Positions 21,701 to 34,400 of a stretch of 64,000 nucleotides of DNA are shown piece by piece. The notes under the pieces were generated by a model that worked only from the letters and a program-made list of their open reading frames with translations, did not search any database and was not told the DNA's origin. The DNA lies in contig JAYJMM010000108.1 in the NCBI GenBank assembly GCA_037349105.1, positions 401,001 to 465,000 on the forward strand. The letters are read 5' to 3'. The position numbers and the translations under genes are program-made. Numbering within the stretch: the stretch's first letter is position 1; each line of letters starts with the position of its first letter. This DNA comes from Limnomonas spitsbergensis. Taxonomy: Eukaryota; Chlorophyta; Chlorophyceae; Chlamydomonadales.

Positions 21701-24700
21701 GCCAGGGAGACGGTGCCGGTTGCGGAGAGCTTGACAACGGCCAGGCCCTGAAAGGAAGGAAGCACCTGAAAGGGAGTGTGGGGCAGATGCACGGTTTCAG
21801 ATGGCTTTGAAGGCCACGGGGTTGCGTGGCAAAATGCCATGATATGCCGTCCATGAAGGGCACACGTGAGGCTTGGGTATCCAAGGCAACATGAAGATTT
21901 CAGCCGCCTGGCCGCCCACCCACCCTGGTTGCCTGTGCAGACCACCTGAGCGCTACAGACTACCTGTGGTGCTGCCGGGGGTTTGGGCGGCAGGAGCTGG
22001 TCGGTGCTCCCCAGCTGTGGGCCGGCCTGATTCACACTAACCCAGGCTGGAAGCACCAGCAGGCCTACACTCAACGTGGGGGAGGACAGGAGCAGTTTGA
22101 CAGGGGGGCCATGATCAGCTAACGAAAGTGTTGGATCGTAGGATGTCAGGGGAGCTGATCTCCGGATACGCATACCCCTCCGGTACATTCATGTGACAAG
22201 CGGGCATGAGGAGGAGGGGAGGGGTACCAGGAGGGACATGCAAACAGAAATGAACAAACTGTCCAGGAGAGCAGCGGGCAGCGGGCATCACTGGTGATGT
22301 CATACATATGCTCGCAAGATTGAGGCGCTGCATGACACAAATCTAATGAAATTGGGGATGACAGTCCCGAATGAAATCACGATGGCGCTAATAGGTCCTG
22401 TTCGCGTGTGAGATCTCAGACGTGTTGCCCTCGACACGCCCCCCTTACTTAGGTCTACTGTAGGCAGGACCGTGCCCGGGATACTGGGCCCAACATTAGG
22501 CGGCGAGGAGCGGGTGAGGAACGGGCGCGCAACAACGCCGCGGCCATAAGGCCAGGCAGTAGGCCTCCTTAGGGTCAGGCCGCTACCCGCGGTGGCCATT
22601 GAGAAGTTGATGCCGCCGCCGCCCGAAGGCTGAGCGCCTGTCAGCGCATCTAGTGGGAAGATGAGCTCTGTCCCGTCGAGTGAATCCACCATTGGGCACA
22701 ACACCAGGTCCTGCTTGTCCTCAGGTCGGTCCAGGGGGATACGGCCCGGGGAGGGGCTGGACCTGAGGGCAGCAGTATAAGGGAGAGAAAGGAGAGCAGA
22801 GGGAGGCCACCGATCAGATCCCATACAACTTGGGTGTTAGAGGGCCTTGAGCGGGCTGCACAAATAAAAACGTGGCGGCCCACTCCATCTGCCCTGCTCT
22901 CATCAACATGCACTTGTAAGTAAACGGAGCCAAGGCGTAATACGCCCTTTTACGGCTTCATTGGCTTTAACTGCTTAATTGGCAAGGCACCTGTAAAGGG
23001 GCACCACGGGTCCCCAGCCATTTTATGAAAAGTTAGCTGCTACATGTTCACCCAGGCCGTCAAGGAAACCCAAGGGAGAAGTCCACTTCCCCCCTTTGAG
23101 GAAGGCAGTTGAGGAGAGGACACAAAAGGGGGCTGAGCAGGTAAGGACCAGGTCAGTGCCATCAGAAAGGGCATCTGCACCAAGCGCTCGCCTCTCTGGG
23201 TGGGCGCTTTGAAGTTAGTACACTATGAACCCTACATAATGCCTCAACATACTTCAGGACTGTCGAACAGCTACGGATGTGTTTGGAGCACCCTGGACAT
23301 CTGGAAGGGCTTTAGAGAGTTTCTTATGTGACAGTGTATTGAGTGTCTTCATAAAGTAGATCTGGTGCTTCAGGTGCACATCAACAAGCCTTTCTAGAGA
23401 GGCCAGAGAGTACTTGGGCAAGAGACTCTTACCCACTGCATATCGCCTTCCCTCCTCACGACCTACCATATGCCCCTTAACTGTGTATGACGGTGCTGCT
23501 ACGGCTAGAGGCTGACTGGATGGGCGTCGCTCACAGAGCACGTCTCCTCTCATCTGTCTGCCCCTACCTGGGTATGACCATGGGCGCTGCTGCTACTGCT
23601 GCGGCCGACTGGAAGGGAGTTGCCCACAGAGTCATCCCGTCGGTGACGTTGAGGGCGATGGTGTAAACGCCGATGATGCCTGCTGCCAATCCAGGAGGGA
23701 AACTCATGTCATCCACAGGCTGCATGGCGCGGCTCATCTAGGGTGATTTATATGTAATTTATTTACACCAGGACATATGGCCTGGGGGGCGTTGAAGAAT
23801 AAGCCCTGCTGCTTGGGCCACCGGCCATAGGCTCGTTTAGGTCTGGTCCTCATCATCCCAGTGGTTGACCCACAAAGGAGATCTGGTGTGCATTGAAATA
23901 AACACTGCTGCATGGCCGTGTCCGAATGATGACCTGATGGGGCTCCCTGAAGAATCCGCCCCATCACTGCCAATTCCAGAGGTGACCGACACCTGGTTTG
24001 TGGTGCTTTGCTGTGCTTCAAATCATTCCAACACTGCCCCTGCTCAGCGGAATATCCCACCGTAAAACCTGGCAGCTCAAGAGCCTTAACCCATCACTTG
24101 GGCTGCAAAGAAGATCCTCAAGCAAACCCAAGTTCAAAAATAAAGCCATGTTGTTAGCACAAGCGCTGCTAAGCTGTCCCCCTCCTTTGTTGAGTTCCTT
24201 ATCCCCAGGCCCTCACCCGTGTGTACATCAGCTTGGGCTAGCCCTGGCAGTGTGGCATAAGCAAAGTAGTCGGAGAGGTACAGGATGTCTTGGTGCACTG
24301 AAAAGCCGGGGTGGGGGAGGCCGGCAGATAGGACTGGGTAGACAAAGGTCCATGAGATCTGCTTGCATGGGGCAAGGAAAATGTTGCCCCATTACGGTAG
24401 TTGCCTTTCATGCAGTACTGATGCGGCACACGCTTTTCTAGGCCAAGGCCGATTCTTCCTCTCAGTTCCTCCTCCCCATACTGCCCAGCCCAAAAGGCAA
24501 TTGGGCAGACACTGGAACAACAGCATTCCACCTCGACCCTACACCTTGAACTCTCATTAAGAACCTGTGGGTAGCCACATAACTTTTGATTCTCGGGAGC
24601 TTCAGCTACATTTCAGCTACTTCATGGCCTGTGGCCGTGGGGATATGGTGCAGCATTCCCTGCTGCTTGGTCCATAGGCTGTAGTCTGGTCAATTAACTG

Positions 24701-26038
24701 CGCCCATCGGCCTGACAAAGGTTGTCTACCGTAGTGTGTGCAACAAAATTAACGCTGAGATGCAACTCCCATGTGCTTTCTGGGCACCCAATAGACTGTT
24801 CACATCTGAAGATATCCCTCAGTATTTAGTTCCCCTAAAGTGCTTCACCCTTAAAGCCTCCACAAATCCAAACAAAACTGCCCAACATGCATACCTTTTG
24901 AGTGACCAGATCCACTGCCTGAACTCCTCTCAGCGGCACATAAGGAGAGTAGGAGGCCTGGGAAACGATCTGCATGCAGTGGCGGGATGCAGTCGGTGGC
25001 AGTGTTTATTGTTGAGGTGCTTCAGCTACACTTAGCTACAATCAGGCACAGCGGCATTGCAAAAGTTCTGATTGATGTGCAGCATGCAGATTGTGGGAAA
25101 GACGCTAGCTAGCACCATATCAGGCAACTGCGTGTTGGACTTGAGCTTGTGCGATGAAAACGTCCTACCGTAATCCAAGACCTGCCTTCACCTCAGCTCT
25201 CTTTTGTATCTTTATATCGTGCATGTGAGTGTTACCAGATTTCCAATTTCAGATTTGACACATGCAGGGCAAGCACGTGCTGGGCTCCAGCTCTTTGACC
25301 TGAACCTTCCAATCCAAGTCTCCCACCTTCGCTATGATCTCTCTCTTTTGTCGAGTGTCATACTTGTAAAGTTGAGACAGAAGAATTCAAAGCAACATTC
25401 GTATCAGCACGAAAAATCAATTCCTCCTACGGTATCCCAGTTTCTGAGATGGAGCACAGGTTCCCTCCTGGTCAGTGTTTCCCAATACCCCACCAAGTTC
25501 TGAGCACCGCCCCTGCCCCTATCCTGTCTTGATCCCCAAGTTTCTCTGTTCCCACCTCGAATATTGCCAACCTCCCTGAATGCGCAATTACAGCAGTTCC
25601 CTCATCAGCACCGGCCAACAGTGGTATGACGGAGGCGATGGAGGTCATCCAAGGCACCGCAGGAGTGATCAGGGACCGCTGAGGGAAGCATCCCGCAGGG
25701 GCAACGGTGGCTGCAGATCCATTGCCCAGTCCCTTTGTTGCGCCTTGGACTGCTGAGGCTGTCGTTATGATGGGTGACGCCAGGAGAAGGTAGAGGAGGA
25801 GAGGAGCAGTGATGAGGGTTGAGACCTGAGTCAGCACCTGCAGCAGCAGCATCTGGCTAGGGTGGCAGGGGCTCAGTCGGCTGCCTGAATAATTTGATCG
25901 ACGGGCTGCAGAGATGCTTTGACAGCAGTGGTGCCTCTCCGTGCCGAATGGACCTGCTGCTGCGTGAAGTATCTGAAGCTTGCCCGCCGGAGTCGCGCCT
26001 AGCAGAGATGCACGTCTTTCAGTGCAACGATGTGGCAT
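18708..26038 (-). CDS. Unrecognised protein with N-terminal hydrophobic segment, 3' end uncertain
   Basis: Seven exons with consistent phases, in order: 26038-25556, 23737-23568, 22762-22449, 22118-21964, 21747-21655, 21094-20886, 19197-18708 (638 codons). The N-terminus has a hydrophobic stretch (LITAPLLLYLLLASPIITTA) at residues about 73-92 from the first ATG. It would be a signal peptide or anchor if the ATG at 25852 is used. The rest is Gly/Ala/Ser/Val-rich with beta-like runs such as GLAVVKLSATGTVSLAWTF, GGTTVLVLDATGTG and TALDLDVWTVTDAGG, suggestive of an extracellular beta-propeller or beta-sandwich; this is only an impression. It may splice at AAG|gtgagg (18707) to an unseen exon, or read on 13 residues to a stop at 18666. 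The donor-like stretch gagggagggtc is itself repeated just downstream. No family was recognised. Confidence 0.5.
19531..20686. repeat. 23-bp minisatellite, about 50 copies, in an intron of the unknown gene
   Basis: Units of caatactcctggatcctgcc plus aac, with a common variant caatgctcc and one 22-bp unit near 20,467. Nearly every unit carries ggatcc (a BamHI site). Because 23 is not a multiple of 3 and the unit lacks stops, all three frames are open on both strands almost throughout. The array lies between the exons ending at 20886 and starting at 19197. Confidence 0.97.
23475..23545 (-). repeat. Decayed copy of the end of exon 2 of the unknown gene
   Basis: On the plus strand, ctgtgtatgacggtgctgct through gctcacagagcacg parallels the real exon end and donor at 23,567-23,635 (ctgggtatgaccatgggcgc through gcccacagagtcat), about 90 bp away, inside the following intron. 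Confidence 0.75.
23757..24700 (+). repeat. Dispersed repeat family B, copies in an intron of the unknown gene
   Basis: 23,795-23,855 (aagccctgctgcttgggcca then ccggccataggctcg) and 24,591-24,700 (ttcagctacatttcagctac, later ccctgctgcttggtccatag) share modules with about 16,118-16,185, the inverted copy at 40,765-40,860, 56,812-56,900 and 63,830-63,930. It probably is a short non-autonomous element; the ends are not defined. Confidence 0.55.
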
Positions 26039-27837
26039 TTATGCTTCTGTAATTTGCCGAGTAAGTATGGTACCGTATGCTCACGATGAATATTTAACAG
26101 CAGATGGCAAAGCTTATTTCATTGCCAAACGTTGATCTGCACCGGCACGCATTTTTTGAATTCCTCGTGTTCAAAAACTAATAAAATGGCCACGTGTCGC
26201 TCGCTCCTTCTGGTGTTGCTGTACGAGACAACGCGCACATCCTTGGACAGAGCCGTATTTCCGTTTGGGGATCTGTGTCCTCAACAGAACTGAATTCAGC
26301 TAAATATACCTTTCCTTCCTTTCAGACAATCATTCGAGAGTCTTGTTTGCATTCGGTGGGAAGCAATCAAGCAACCTGCCAGCCTGATTTCTTGACCCAT
26401 GTCACTACCGTTGCCCTGGCTGCAGAGGATGTCAGTTAGGTGCATAGGCACTTGGCCCAAGCCCAAAGGAGAATTGCAGTCAATCTAATGGCTATCCAGG
26501 AAGCCGATGGATTCATAAAACTGAAGGGGGGCGGGGCGGTGGGGACAGGAGTAAAAACAAAATGTTGAAAAGCGTATCCGGCTCAATATCGAGAAATTTA
26601 GGCCATTCCCGGTAATTCCCCACACCCCTGGAACCCCCTGGCCCCTATCCGTCGTTTGGGTTGCCGAACGTTCAGAGGTCAGTTTACTGCCATAATTTCT
26701 TGAATGTTATTGAACAGATTTGGCCATCCCTAGCTCATCACAAAGTCAAGCATGGCGATAGGCTGAACGGTTGCTGCCAAGTATCAAGTATAGGCGACCC
26801 TCAAACCTGCTGATACAAAGCAATACTAACGGCACCCCTGCTTTGGTTTACAGAGAATATATATTTGATCGTCCTAGGAAGTAAAAAATGCACAATGTGC
26901 TACGTTGCGTGTTGTAATTGAAACGCAAGACCGTCGTCCTGCTCTGGATGCTTGGGCTGCAAATTCAATTAATTCCAGGATCCGGCTGAGTGTGCGTTAG
27001 GAGAGCACATCCTAACTGCAGCTCGCCCTCACTGTCAGCTACCAAATACCCCTCATCCTATCTAATGTCCTAGAGCATTGAAGCCCGCATAAAATCAAGG
27101 AACTCCTCAGGCTCCAGCAGTCCACCATCATGCAGCCAGAAAACTCAGTAACCTTCCATCTCAATGACAATATTTTTCACTCCACATTTTGTTAAATCAC
27201 AATGCAGACACAAAAGCGGTTGTCTGATTTACTCCAAAGACTTCTAGACATGTCGAGTTGGTTGATGATCCGTCCTGCTTGTCTTCCCTCCACACTCTTC
27301 AGTCCTGCACATTGATGCTATGCAGGGAGGCTGGCCTGAGTATACTGCGGGCAAGCCCGTCCTGCTGCGCCCCTGTTGCCATCCGTGACAGCCTGGAAGT
27401 GCGGCCCGGGCTGTTTGGAGCGATGGCCGCATTCCCAGCCCTGCTGCTGTCCGCGCTGTTCCTAGCCCGGCTGTCCCCCCCTGGATCGGAGGCGGACCCG
27501 GTCTGCTGCTGCTGCTGGCGGCTCCTTGTGACGCCGTCCAGCACTAAACCTGCTTTCGACACCTTGATTGCTGAAGCAGAGGCAGGTGGCAAGGTTCCGC
27601 CCGCATCCACCATGGGATACGGGTACTGGCGATCGGCCGCTGATACATCATGGGCTGCACGCAGGGGGGGGGCACAAACAGCGGTCAGGCAGCGGGGGAA
27701 TAATTCACACTTTGTGACCACACTCCACACACCATTTACAGACATGGTGGCCCTACTTCTGCCTCTGAATCCATGCCTCTTTCATGTGCTTACAACCGAT
27801 GTGGTACTTAGGAGCTAGTATGGCCCTTACGGCCTCC
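26039..27837. other. Intergenic between the apyrase 3' end and the unknown gene start
   Basis: No firm gene. A minus-strand open frame at 27745-27299 is preceded by a plausible acceptor (ctgcgtgcag) and is Ser/Ala/Gln-rich. It could be an alternative or untranslated exon of the apyrase gene, but no domain supports it. The rest (26.04-27.25 kb) shows nothing recognisable and should contain the promoter of the unknown gene. Confidence 0.4.
27736..27740 (-). promoter_or_regulatory. Candidate TGTAA polyadenylation signal of the apyrase gene
   Basis: The minus strand reads TGTAA about 100 bp after the apyrase stop codon at 27838. TGTAA is the usual poly(A) signal in chlorophycean nuclear genes. 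A five-base match is weak on its own; the position is what makes it plausible. Confidence 0.35.
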
Positions 27838-28406
27838 TCAAGGGCCCTCCGCACCTCTGCTGGCCCCCGCCAATCCCCGCCGCCGCCGCTGCCACCAAAT
27901 GGCTCCGAAGACCACAAGAGAAAGCAGGCTAGCGGGGAGGAGCAGATGCCGCAACACGCCCGAGTGTTCCGGAACCGGTATCCCCGCCAGGCCAAGGAAT
28001 CCTTGTGTACTGCTATCTCGCTCCTGAGGGATAGGGAGCAAGAGAGCATGAGGGCTGTTCAGGCGAAATGTCCAGATGAGACTTCGGAAATGAAAGGCTG
28101 TGGCCCACATCTCAGTCATTATGGGAAGCCATGCAGGGCCTGTCAAAAAATTCTGAACCTACCAGCTAAAGCCAAACCTAAAATAACTGGGCAAGGAACC
28201 TGAGGTCCGAGGCTTGAAATCCAGATTTGGGGACTAGGTTCCGCCCTAAATGAATCGCCGCATGTTCCAGGGGCGTACACAGTATCGCCACACCTCTCCC
28301 ATGGCGTCCATCACAAACGCTCCATTGATCCAGTTCAGCGTCACTTCGTTGCCTCCTGCCTCTTCTTCTCCTGCCTGTATGATCATGAAAGCAGCATTGC
28401 TCATTT

Positions 28407-28448
<42 letters not shown>

Positions 28449-31400
28449 GCAGGGAAGCAGGCGGGAACAGCCGCCTGGCCACATGCTTTCTGAGGGACAC
28501 AAACCTCAATTTCCGCTTCACACTAGAACCACCCCAGTTTTAACCAGCTGTCAACCCTCCTTAAACAAAAGGGGGAGTCCTTACGGCCCTCCAATTCCTT
28601 CCATCCGTTCCCTCATTGTTCACCAGCGCTCAAGCCTGTCCCCCCCCCCCTACCACACACCCACCTTGCTCGTCTCCACTGCTGTAGCATCCGCTGGCGG
28701 CACCAGCAGCGTGTTTGTGAAGCGGAGGACACGCTCGTTCAAGCCAACGCCAAGTCCAACATGCAAAAGTGTGAACACATACGCAGCGCCGAAGCAGTAC
28801 CTTGTGCTGCGGACAGAAAAAAAACATAAGGGTTAAGAGTTTAGTCATAGTTTAAACCCTGAACCTGAGTAAAGCGAAAGGCCGCAGGTTTCAAGGCTTA
28901 GTTCCTTAAACCTCAACCTGCAGGCTGCATACCGTACATCAGAAGGCTCCAGCGCTTTCTTTCTTGTTATTCGGTGGTGACGGATCAGAACCAGAGCCAA
29001 TCATGACGCATTTTTGCCTTGCAGGGTTCACTGATTCAGGGCTTCCGGCTGCTCCCTTTGGTCTATGCCAACCCAATTATGAACCTACATGTGCACCATG
29101 GTCGAGATGGCTGCAGTGTGCTCAGGTCCCGTGACTCACAATGAGCAGTGAGGAGGTGCAGAGGACACAAGCAATGGCATGAGGGCCAAGCACCCGTGAC
29201 TCACAGGAACTGGTCAGGCACGTGGCCACTGAACTGGGCATGCAGGCTGGTCCAGTGGTGTGAGCAGTGGCGATGACCCGCATCATGGAGCTCCTGCCAC
29301 ACGCACACACAGCGAGGGGACAGAGCCGTCATAGGGACAAAAGGATCCATGCCATAGCCGTGTATGTGGGACAGTGAAACGGCCAATGCTTGGACAGCAA
29401 GTTGCGTGGGACTTGCATATCCCTCTCCGCCAGACCGCACGTCAGGGCCCCCTTACCATCAGCAATGAACGCACACACCAACACTAAGCTCTCCGGGTCT
29501 GACTGCCTGACACTTTCTTTTTCTGCTGCCCTGGTTGCGTGCATTGACATTCCTTCGCGATTTGTCTGTTCCTTTGTCCGTCCCTGCCCCCCCTCACATG
29601 CAGTGTGGACTACACATACAGCCCTCCCTCCTCCTACCCCCTTGTTCAGCCGTCCCACCCCTCCCTTTCCCCCTCACCTGCAGCGTGGCCTCCACATGCA
29701 GCCCGAGCGCCTTGGCCGTCCAGAAGAGGTTCTCTACCGCCAGGAAGGTTCCGGAAAGCACCGGAGTCTCAATGCCGTCAACGCGGCAACGCCCTCGCAC
29801 GTTTCCGCTCCCGCTTCCTCTCCCGCTGATGGATCTGCTCCCACTCCTGCCCCCTCGCAGGCTGCCGCTCCTACTTACAGCCCCTCCTCCTTCGATATCC
29901 AACTCCTGTCCTCCAACCGCACCTCCATTAGACTTGCTAGATCTGGAGGATCCGCTGTCATGTGTCGGATCTGATCCTGGATTTGCTTGTGCATGATGTC
30001 CTGCCCCCCCTTCCTCTGAGCTACTGCTGATCCCCTGTTGAGCTGTTGCATGAGACTCCTCCGACTCCTTGCTTCTGTCATGATTCAAAGCATTGGAGGC
30101 AGCACAGCCATCGATGGGCAGAACCTGTTGCAGGAAGTACCAAGTGTTCAGGGTTAATGGACCCTTCAATGCAAACAGCACTCCATGCCCCATGGCCAAA
30201 TGATCTCCCCAGTGCCCTGTCCTCCCTACTTGCAGGGCCACCACTAGGCAATCGGTGAAGCTGGAGCCCCCTTGCCGGCCATCAGGTGCGGTGTATCTGC
30301 AGGCAAGGAGAAGGGTTCAGGGTTCAGGGTAATTATTGTAATGGTTTAGGCATAAAGGAACCTAAAGCGGCGCCCCGCATGGACTTAAGAGGTAAGGAAG
30401 CCCGGCCGCATGGGCTGAGGCTCCATCTGTCAGTATATTTGCCTTTCAGGTCCTACTTAATATTTGAACCACACCGCTCATTAGAGTGTCCGCTCACCTC
30501 ACACGTAAGCGTTCATGATATTGACATGTTCACTCACCCTAGTGCACTCCTGACCGGTCCACTGGCACACTGGACATGCACGTCACAAGTCCACTCCCTC
30601 AGCCACATGCACATGAAGCTGGTTTCGTCACTCGCCCCACATCCATACGTGCCTGGTCCACTCACTCACCCCACAGGTAGGCAGGGATCCAGCTCTGCTC
30701 CTGATCCACGCTGCAACACCACCTCCGCTGCCTTGAGGAGAGCGGCGTCCATACCCAGGCCAAGGAAGCTGTGAGTGAAGAGATGTGCGCGGATACCTAA
30801 GGGGGCAGGGGGCCAGAAGAAGGGCATGCCTCAGGAAAGGTGGCAAGGGGTAGGGCATGTCTAGGGGCACTCAGGCACGCAGGCATGTGGCATGTACCCC
30901 TTCACGCCAATGTTGCCAACACTCTCTTTGCAGACCGGTGATGCATATTGCATATCTTCAACCAACAGATTTGCTTTAACAGAGGAATTCAGGAACCAGC
31001 CCATAACTTTGAGAAACGCGTGTAGACAGGGCCGCCCAGGGGGCTGCTTGTGTGCGGAATGCACTTAATGGCCGCCAGGATGTGTCGGCAGCAGCATGCT
31101 CTCGGCTGTTCTTTAATCTATTCCAGGACCACACTCGTCTGTGCTGCAATGTTTCACTTAGCATCACACCCCTGCAGGACACACTTTTCTTCCTCTTGCT
31201 CCCCCTCCAGCCCCCCATCACCCCAAGCCTTGACATATAGCAGCATACAGGCCATGTCCAGCAGCGCTCGTCAGCTCATCATTTCAGCTCAGGTGGAAAC
31301 GGTTGTCTGCATTTTGAAGGACCAAACCCCAAACCAGGGAACCACTGCTGACCTGGCAGTCGGATAGAGACGCCGCCATTCTCCATGTCGTGTGAGGCAG

Positions 31401-34400
31401 CTGGGAGGAAAGTGATCTGAAACGAGGCGCCCCCCAGCTCCATGACCCCGTGGTACCCAGTGGCGGCCGGCTGCAGGCTGCGCCGCGCCTGGTGCTGGTG
31501 TTGCTCGTTCACCGCCTATATTGGAGCAACAGCAGCAACATGCATGATGCAACACCTTGACCAAGGTTCACACGGTTAAGCCAGATGGATAAAGTTGAAA
31601 TATATCGTGCCCTAACCCTAGGTATCTTGGCGTTAAAAACCTATTTTTGTACCAGTACCGGTAATGAGATATTCAAAAATATTTTTCTACCAGAGCCCTG
31701 TGCACAATATCTCAACTTTCAATCGCAGTCACAGCATACGGGCATTTGAGCATGTTGCTGTGTTGCTCCTTATCTGCCTAGGCAGTAGCACCACCCCACC
31801 ATCAGCCACGACCAAACCAGCCTACTTCTACCTCACCCCACCCAGTACACCCTGGCAACTCCCTGAACGTAACACAGTCAGCGCCCCATCCACGTCAGAA
31901 CTGCAAACAGCCAATCCCTTCTTTGGTCCGCACTAGTGAGCGGACGGAGGTATAATTCTCTGAATCATGAAGCCCTTCAAATTATGCACATTGTTTGGCT
32001 AGCAGCTTGAACACACACATTTGAATAAAGCCCTACAGTGGACGGTTCGCGTAAGCGCAGCACCCACCCTTTTGCAACACCGTTCCTGTCCCTGCAACAC
32101 CCGCCTCAAATGCAACACCCGCCTCACCTGCAACATCCCCGCTGCGTAGTTGGCTCCTGTCCATGCATACACCCCCTCCATCTCTCCGCCGATGACCTTG
32201 GCCCAGTCATGCCGGAAGGCAAAGGGGGACGACGCCAGCAGGGAGCGGCAAGTCGTGAGGATGGACTCCCGCTGCTGTTCCGTCACCAGCCGCAGCCCAG
32301 CAGTGGCAAGCAGGCGTACCGGGGTGGCATGCCATTGGTGCTCCGGAACCTGGAAATGTGGAGAGAATGGGTAGGCAGATTGCAGCACAGATCAGGGCAT
32401 CAGACACCATCAGTGTAAAAGAGGGGGGGGCAAGCGACGGTCAGAATTTTATCTTTGGAATGCAGATTTTGAGTATCGACAGACGCCACGTAATGAGGTA
32501 TGCGCACGCATTCCACTTGGAGGTTCAGGGTTGAGTAAGGCGCCACTGGACCCTGCATGGTGAGGTATCCAGGAGGCGACGCAACATAAGGACAAGCGAG
32601 GAACGTGACGAAATTGAGGTATGCGACCTTGGGATGCAGATCCCAGGCCAACCTACACAGGGACACCAGGGGAAGTTCTAATAAATGAGAGAGAGAGCCA
32701 AATTTACAGAAAAGGCAAGTTCCAGGTATTTCCTACACCGCTTCCAAAAGTCTCATCAGCCTCTGGGCGGGATATGGCCAAGATCCGAGGAGCATTTTAT
32801 AATAATGACGTGTGTTACTACCAAGCCATGCGCATGGGAATGCAAGGGACCATGCACCCGGGCGTACACCGAGCCATGCACAAGCACCCCTACATCCATG
32901 AAGATCAAACACTGAACCCTACAACGTCCAGTCACGTTGAATCATCCTTGTACACCTGCCCCACCCTGCCCTCATGCCCCCCTTTACCTGTCCCGACTCC
33001 TCTGCTGCCAACCTTCCCCGGTATTTATGCATGTATGACCCTTTCCAAACAGCCTGCCACTGCAAGGGTATATCAGGATATGGCAACAACCCAGATGTGG
33101 CCGAGTCCGCCTCCTCAGCTGCACTCTTTCCCTTGCTCCTAACATCCCATGGGGGGGAATAGCCTGCTTGCTTCCTCTATCCCTGCAAACAATCCAGTAC
33201 AGCCAGCAGTGCAGTATAGCCAGCAGTGTAGTACCTGACTGTAAGCGAATTGCAGCAGAGGCACCAGGGAGTCTGCGGCCGCCTGTGGCTGGTCGGCGAA
33301 GTGGGACAAGCCAGGTTCAACGTGGGCGCTCCGGTCCGGCAGCTCCAGCGCCACATACTCCGGCCAAGGCGCGAGCTGGTAACGGAAAACATGCACACGC
33401 GTCCCGCTGCTGCCGCCATCAATGTACACCGCAAAGTGGGCCTGGGCAGGGCACCAGCAATTGGCATGTTTAGATGAGAGCGCGACCCGCTGTGGCCACC
33501 GTCAATGTCATCCAAAAGGTGTGCCTGGGCAGCAAACACAGTTGAACATTTCGGGCGTTCCTTAATGAGTGGGCGTGAGGAGCAGCTGACCAGGGGGGGC
33601 ATAGCGAGGTGTCAAAATGTGAAGGTCCCCTAGGTCCATGTGGATGACGGGTCCTCTGTAGGAACACTGACAGGACCCATGAGATCAGAGCACCATTTTA
33701 GTTGGCCAGCTGCTGAGCTCATCAGCCGATCAGTGTTAGTGCGGATTTACCTCATGGACAGACATACCTCCCATGGAATGTGCCCCAGGGCCAAAGGCTG
33801 ACCATCATTGGACCAGCAATGGCTGCAGGCCAGTTCCTAGTCCCCATGTTCGAACTGATTCTTTTTGGCCCAGCGATCGCTGCAGGCCAGTTCCTAGTCC
33901 TGAAGCATATGATAGTGCCAGCTGGCATTGATGCGCAGTGATGCCTGCATCTAGATTCTGAAATGGCTCGCTGACATGGGCCATGCCAGAGGTACACAAG
34001 ATGCATGGCTTAACCCTGTATTACTAGAAATGTAATGTGCAGTGATGATATACCGGCACTGGTATGTAGTGATGTGATCTGCATAGATGTGATGAGCCAG
34101 GGAGACCCTTATGCACATGGGCACTTGCGCAGACATTGCCACGAGCCATGCCACATATGCTCAGTTTTGCGTTTGGCAAGGCAAATGCAATAAGAAGCTT
34201 CAGGGCTGACATGCATGCCAATGTTCTCTCACACGTGTCATGAAATGTGAAAGGGCCGCTCCCGAGCCTTCGCATAAAGATGAACTCCTTCAAGCCTGTG
34301 TCCTGACTGCCTTGATTCACAGGAGTGTGCACAGATGTCCTATACCCTAATCGTAAATGCCATTTGCATCAGCGCGTGCCATGCTCCTGGATCAATTGTC

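Noticed and set aside
27299..27745. Minus-strand frame after an acceptor-like site, as a last apyrase exon
   Set aside because: The phase from exon 10 leads to the exon at 28023, which supplies the expected C-terminal helix and a stop at 27838. This frame has no domain and lies beyond that stop.
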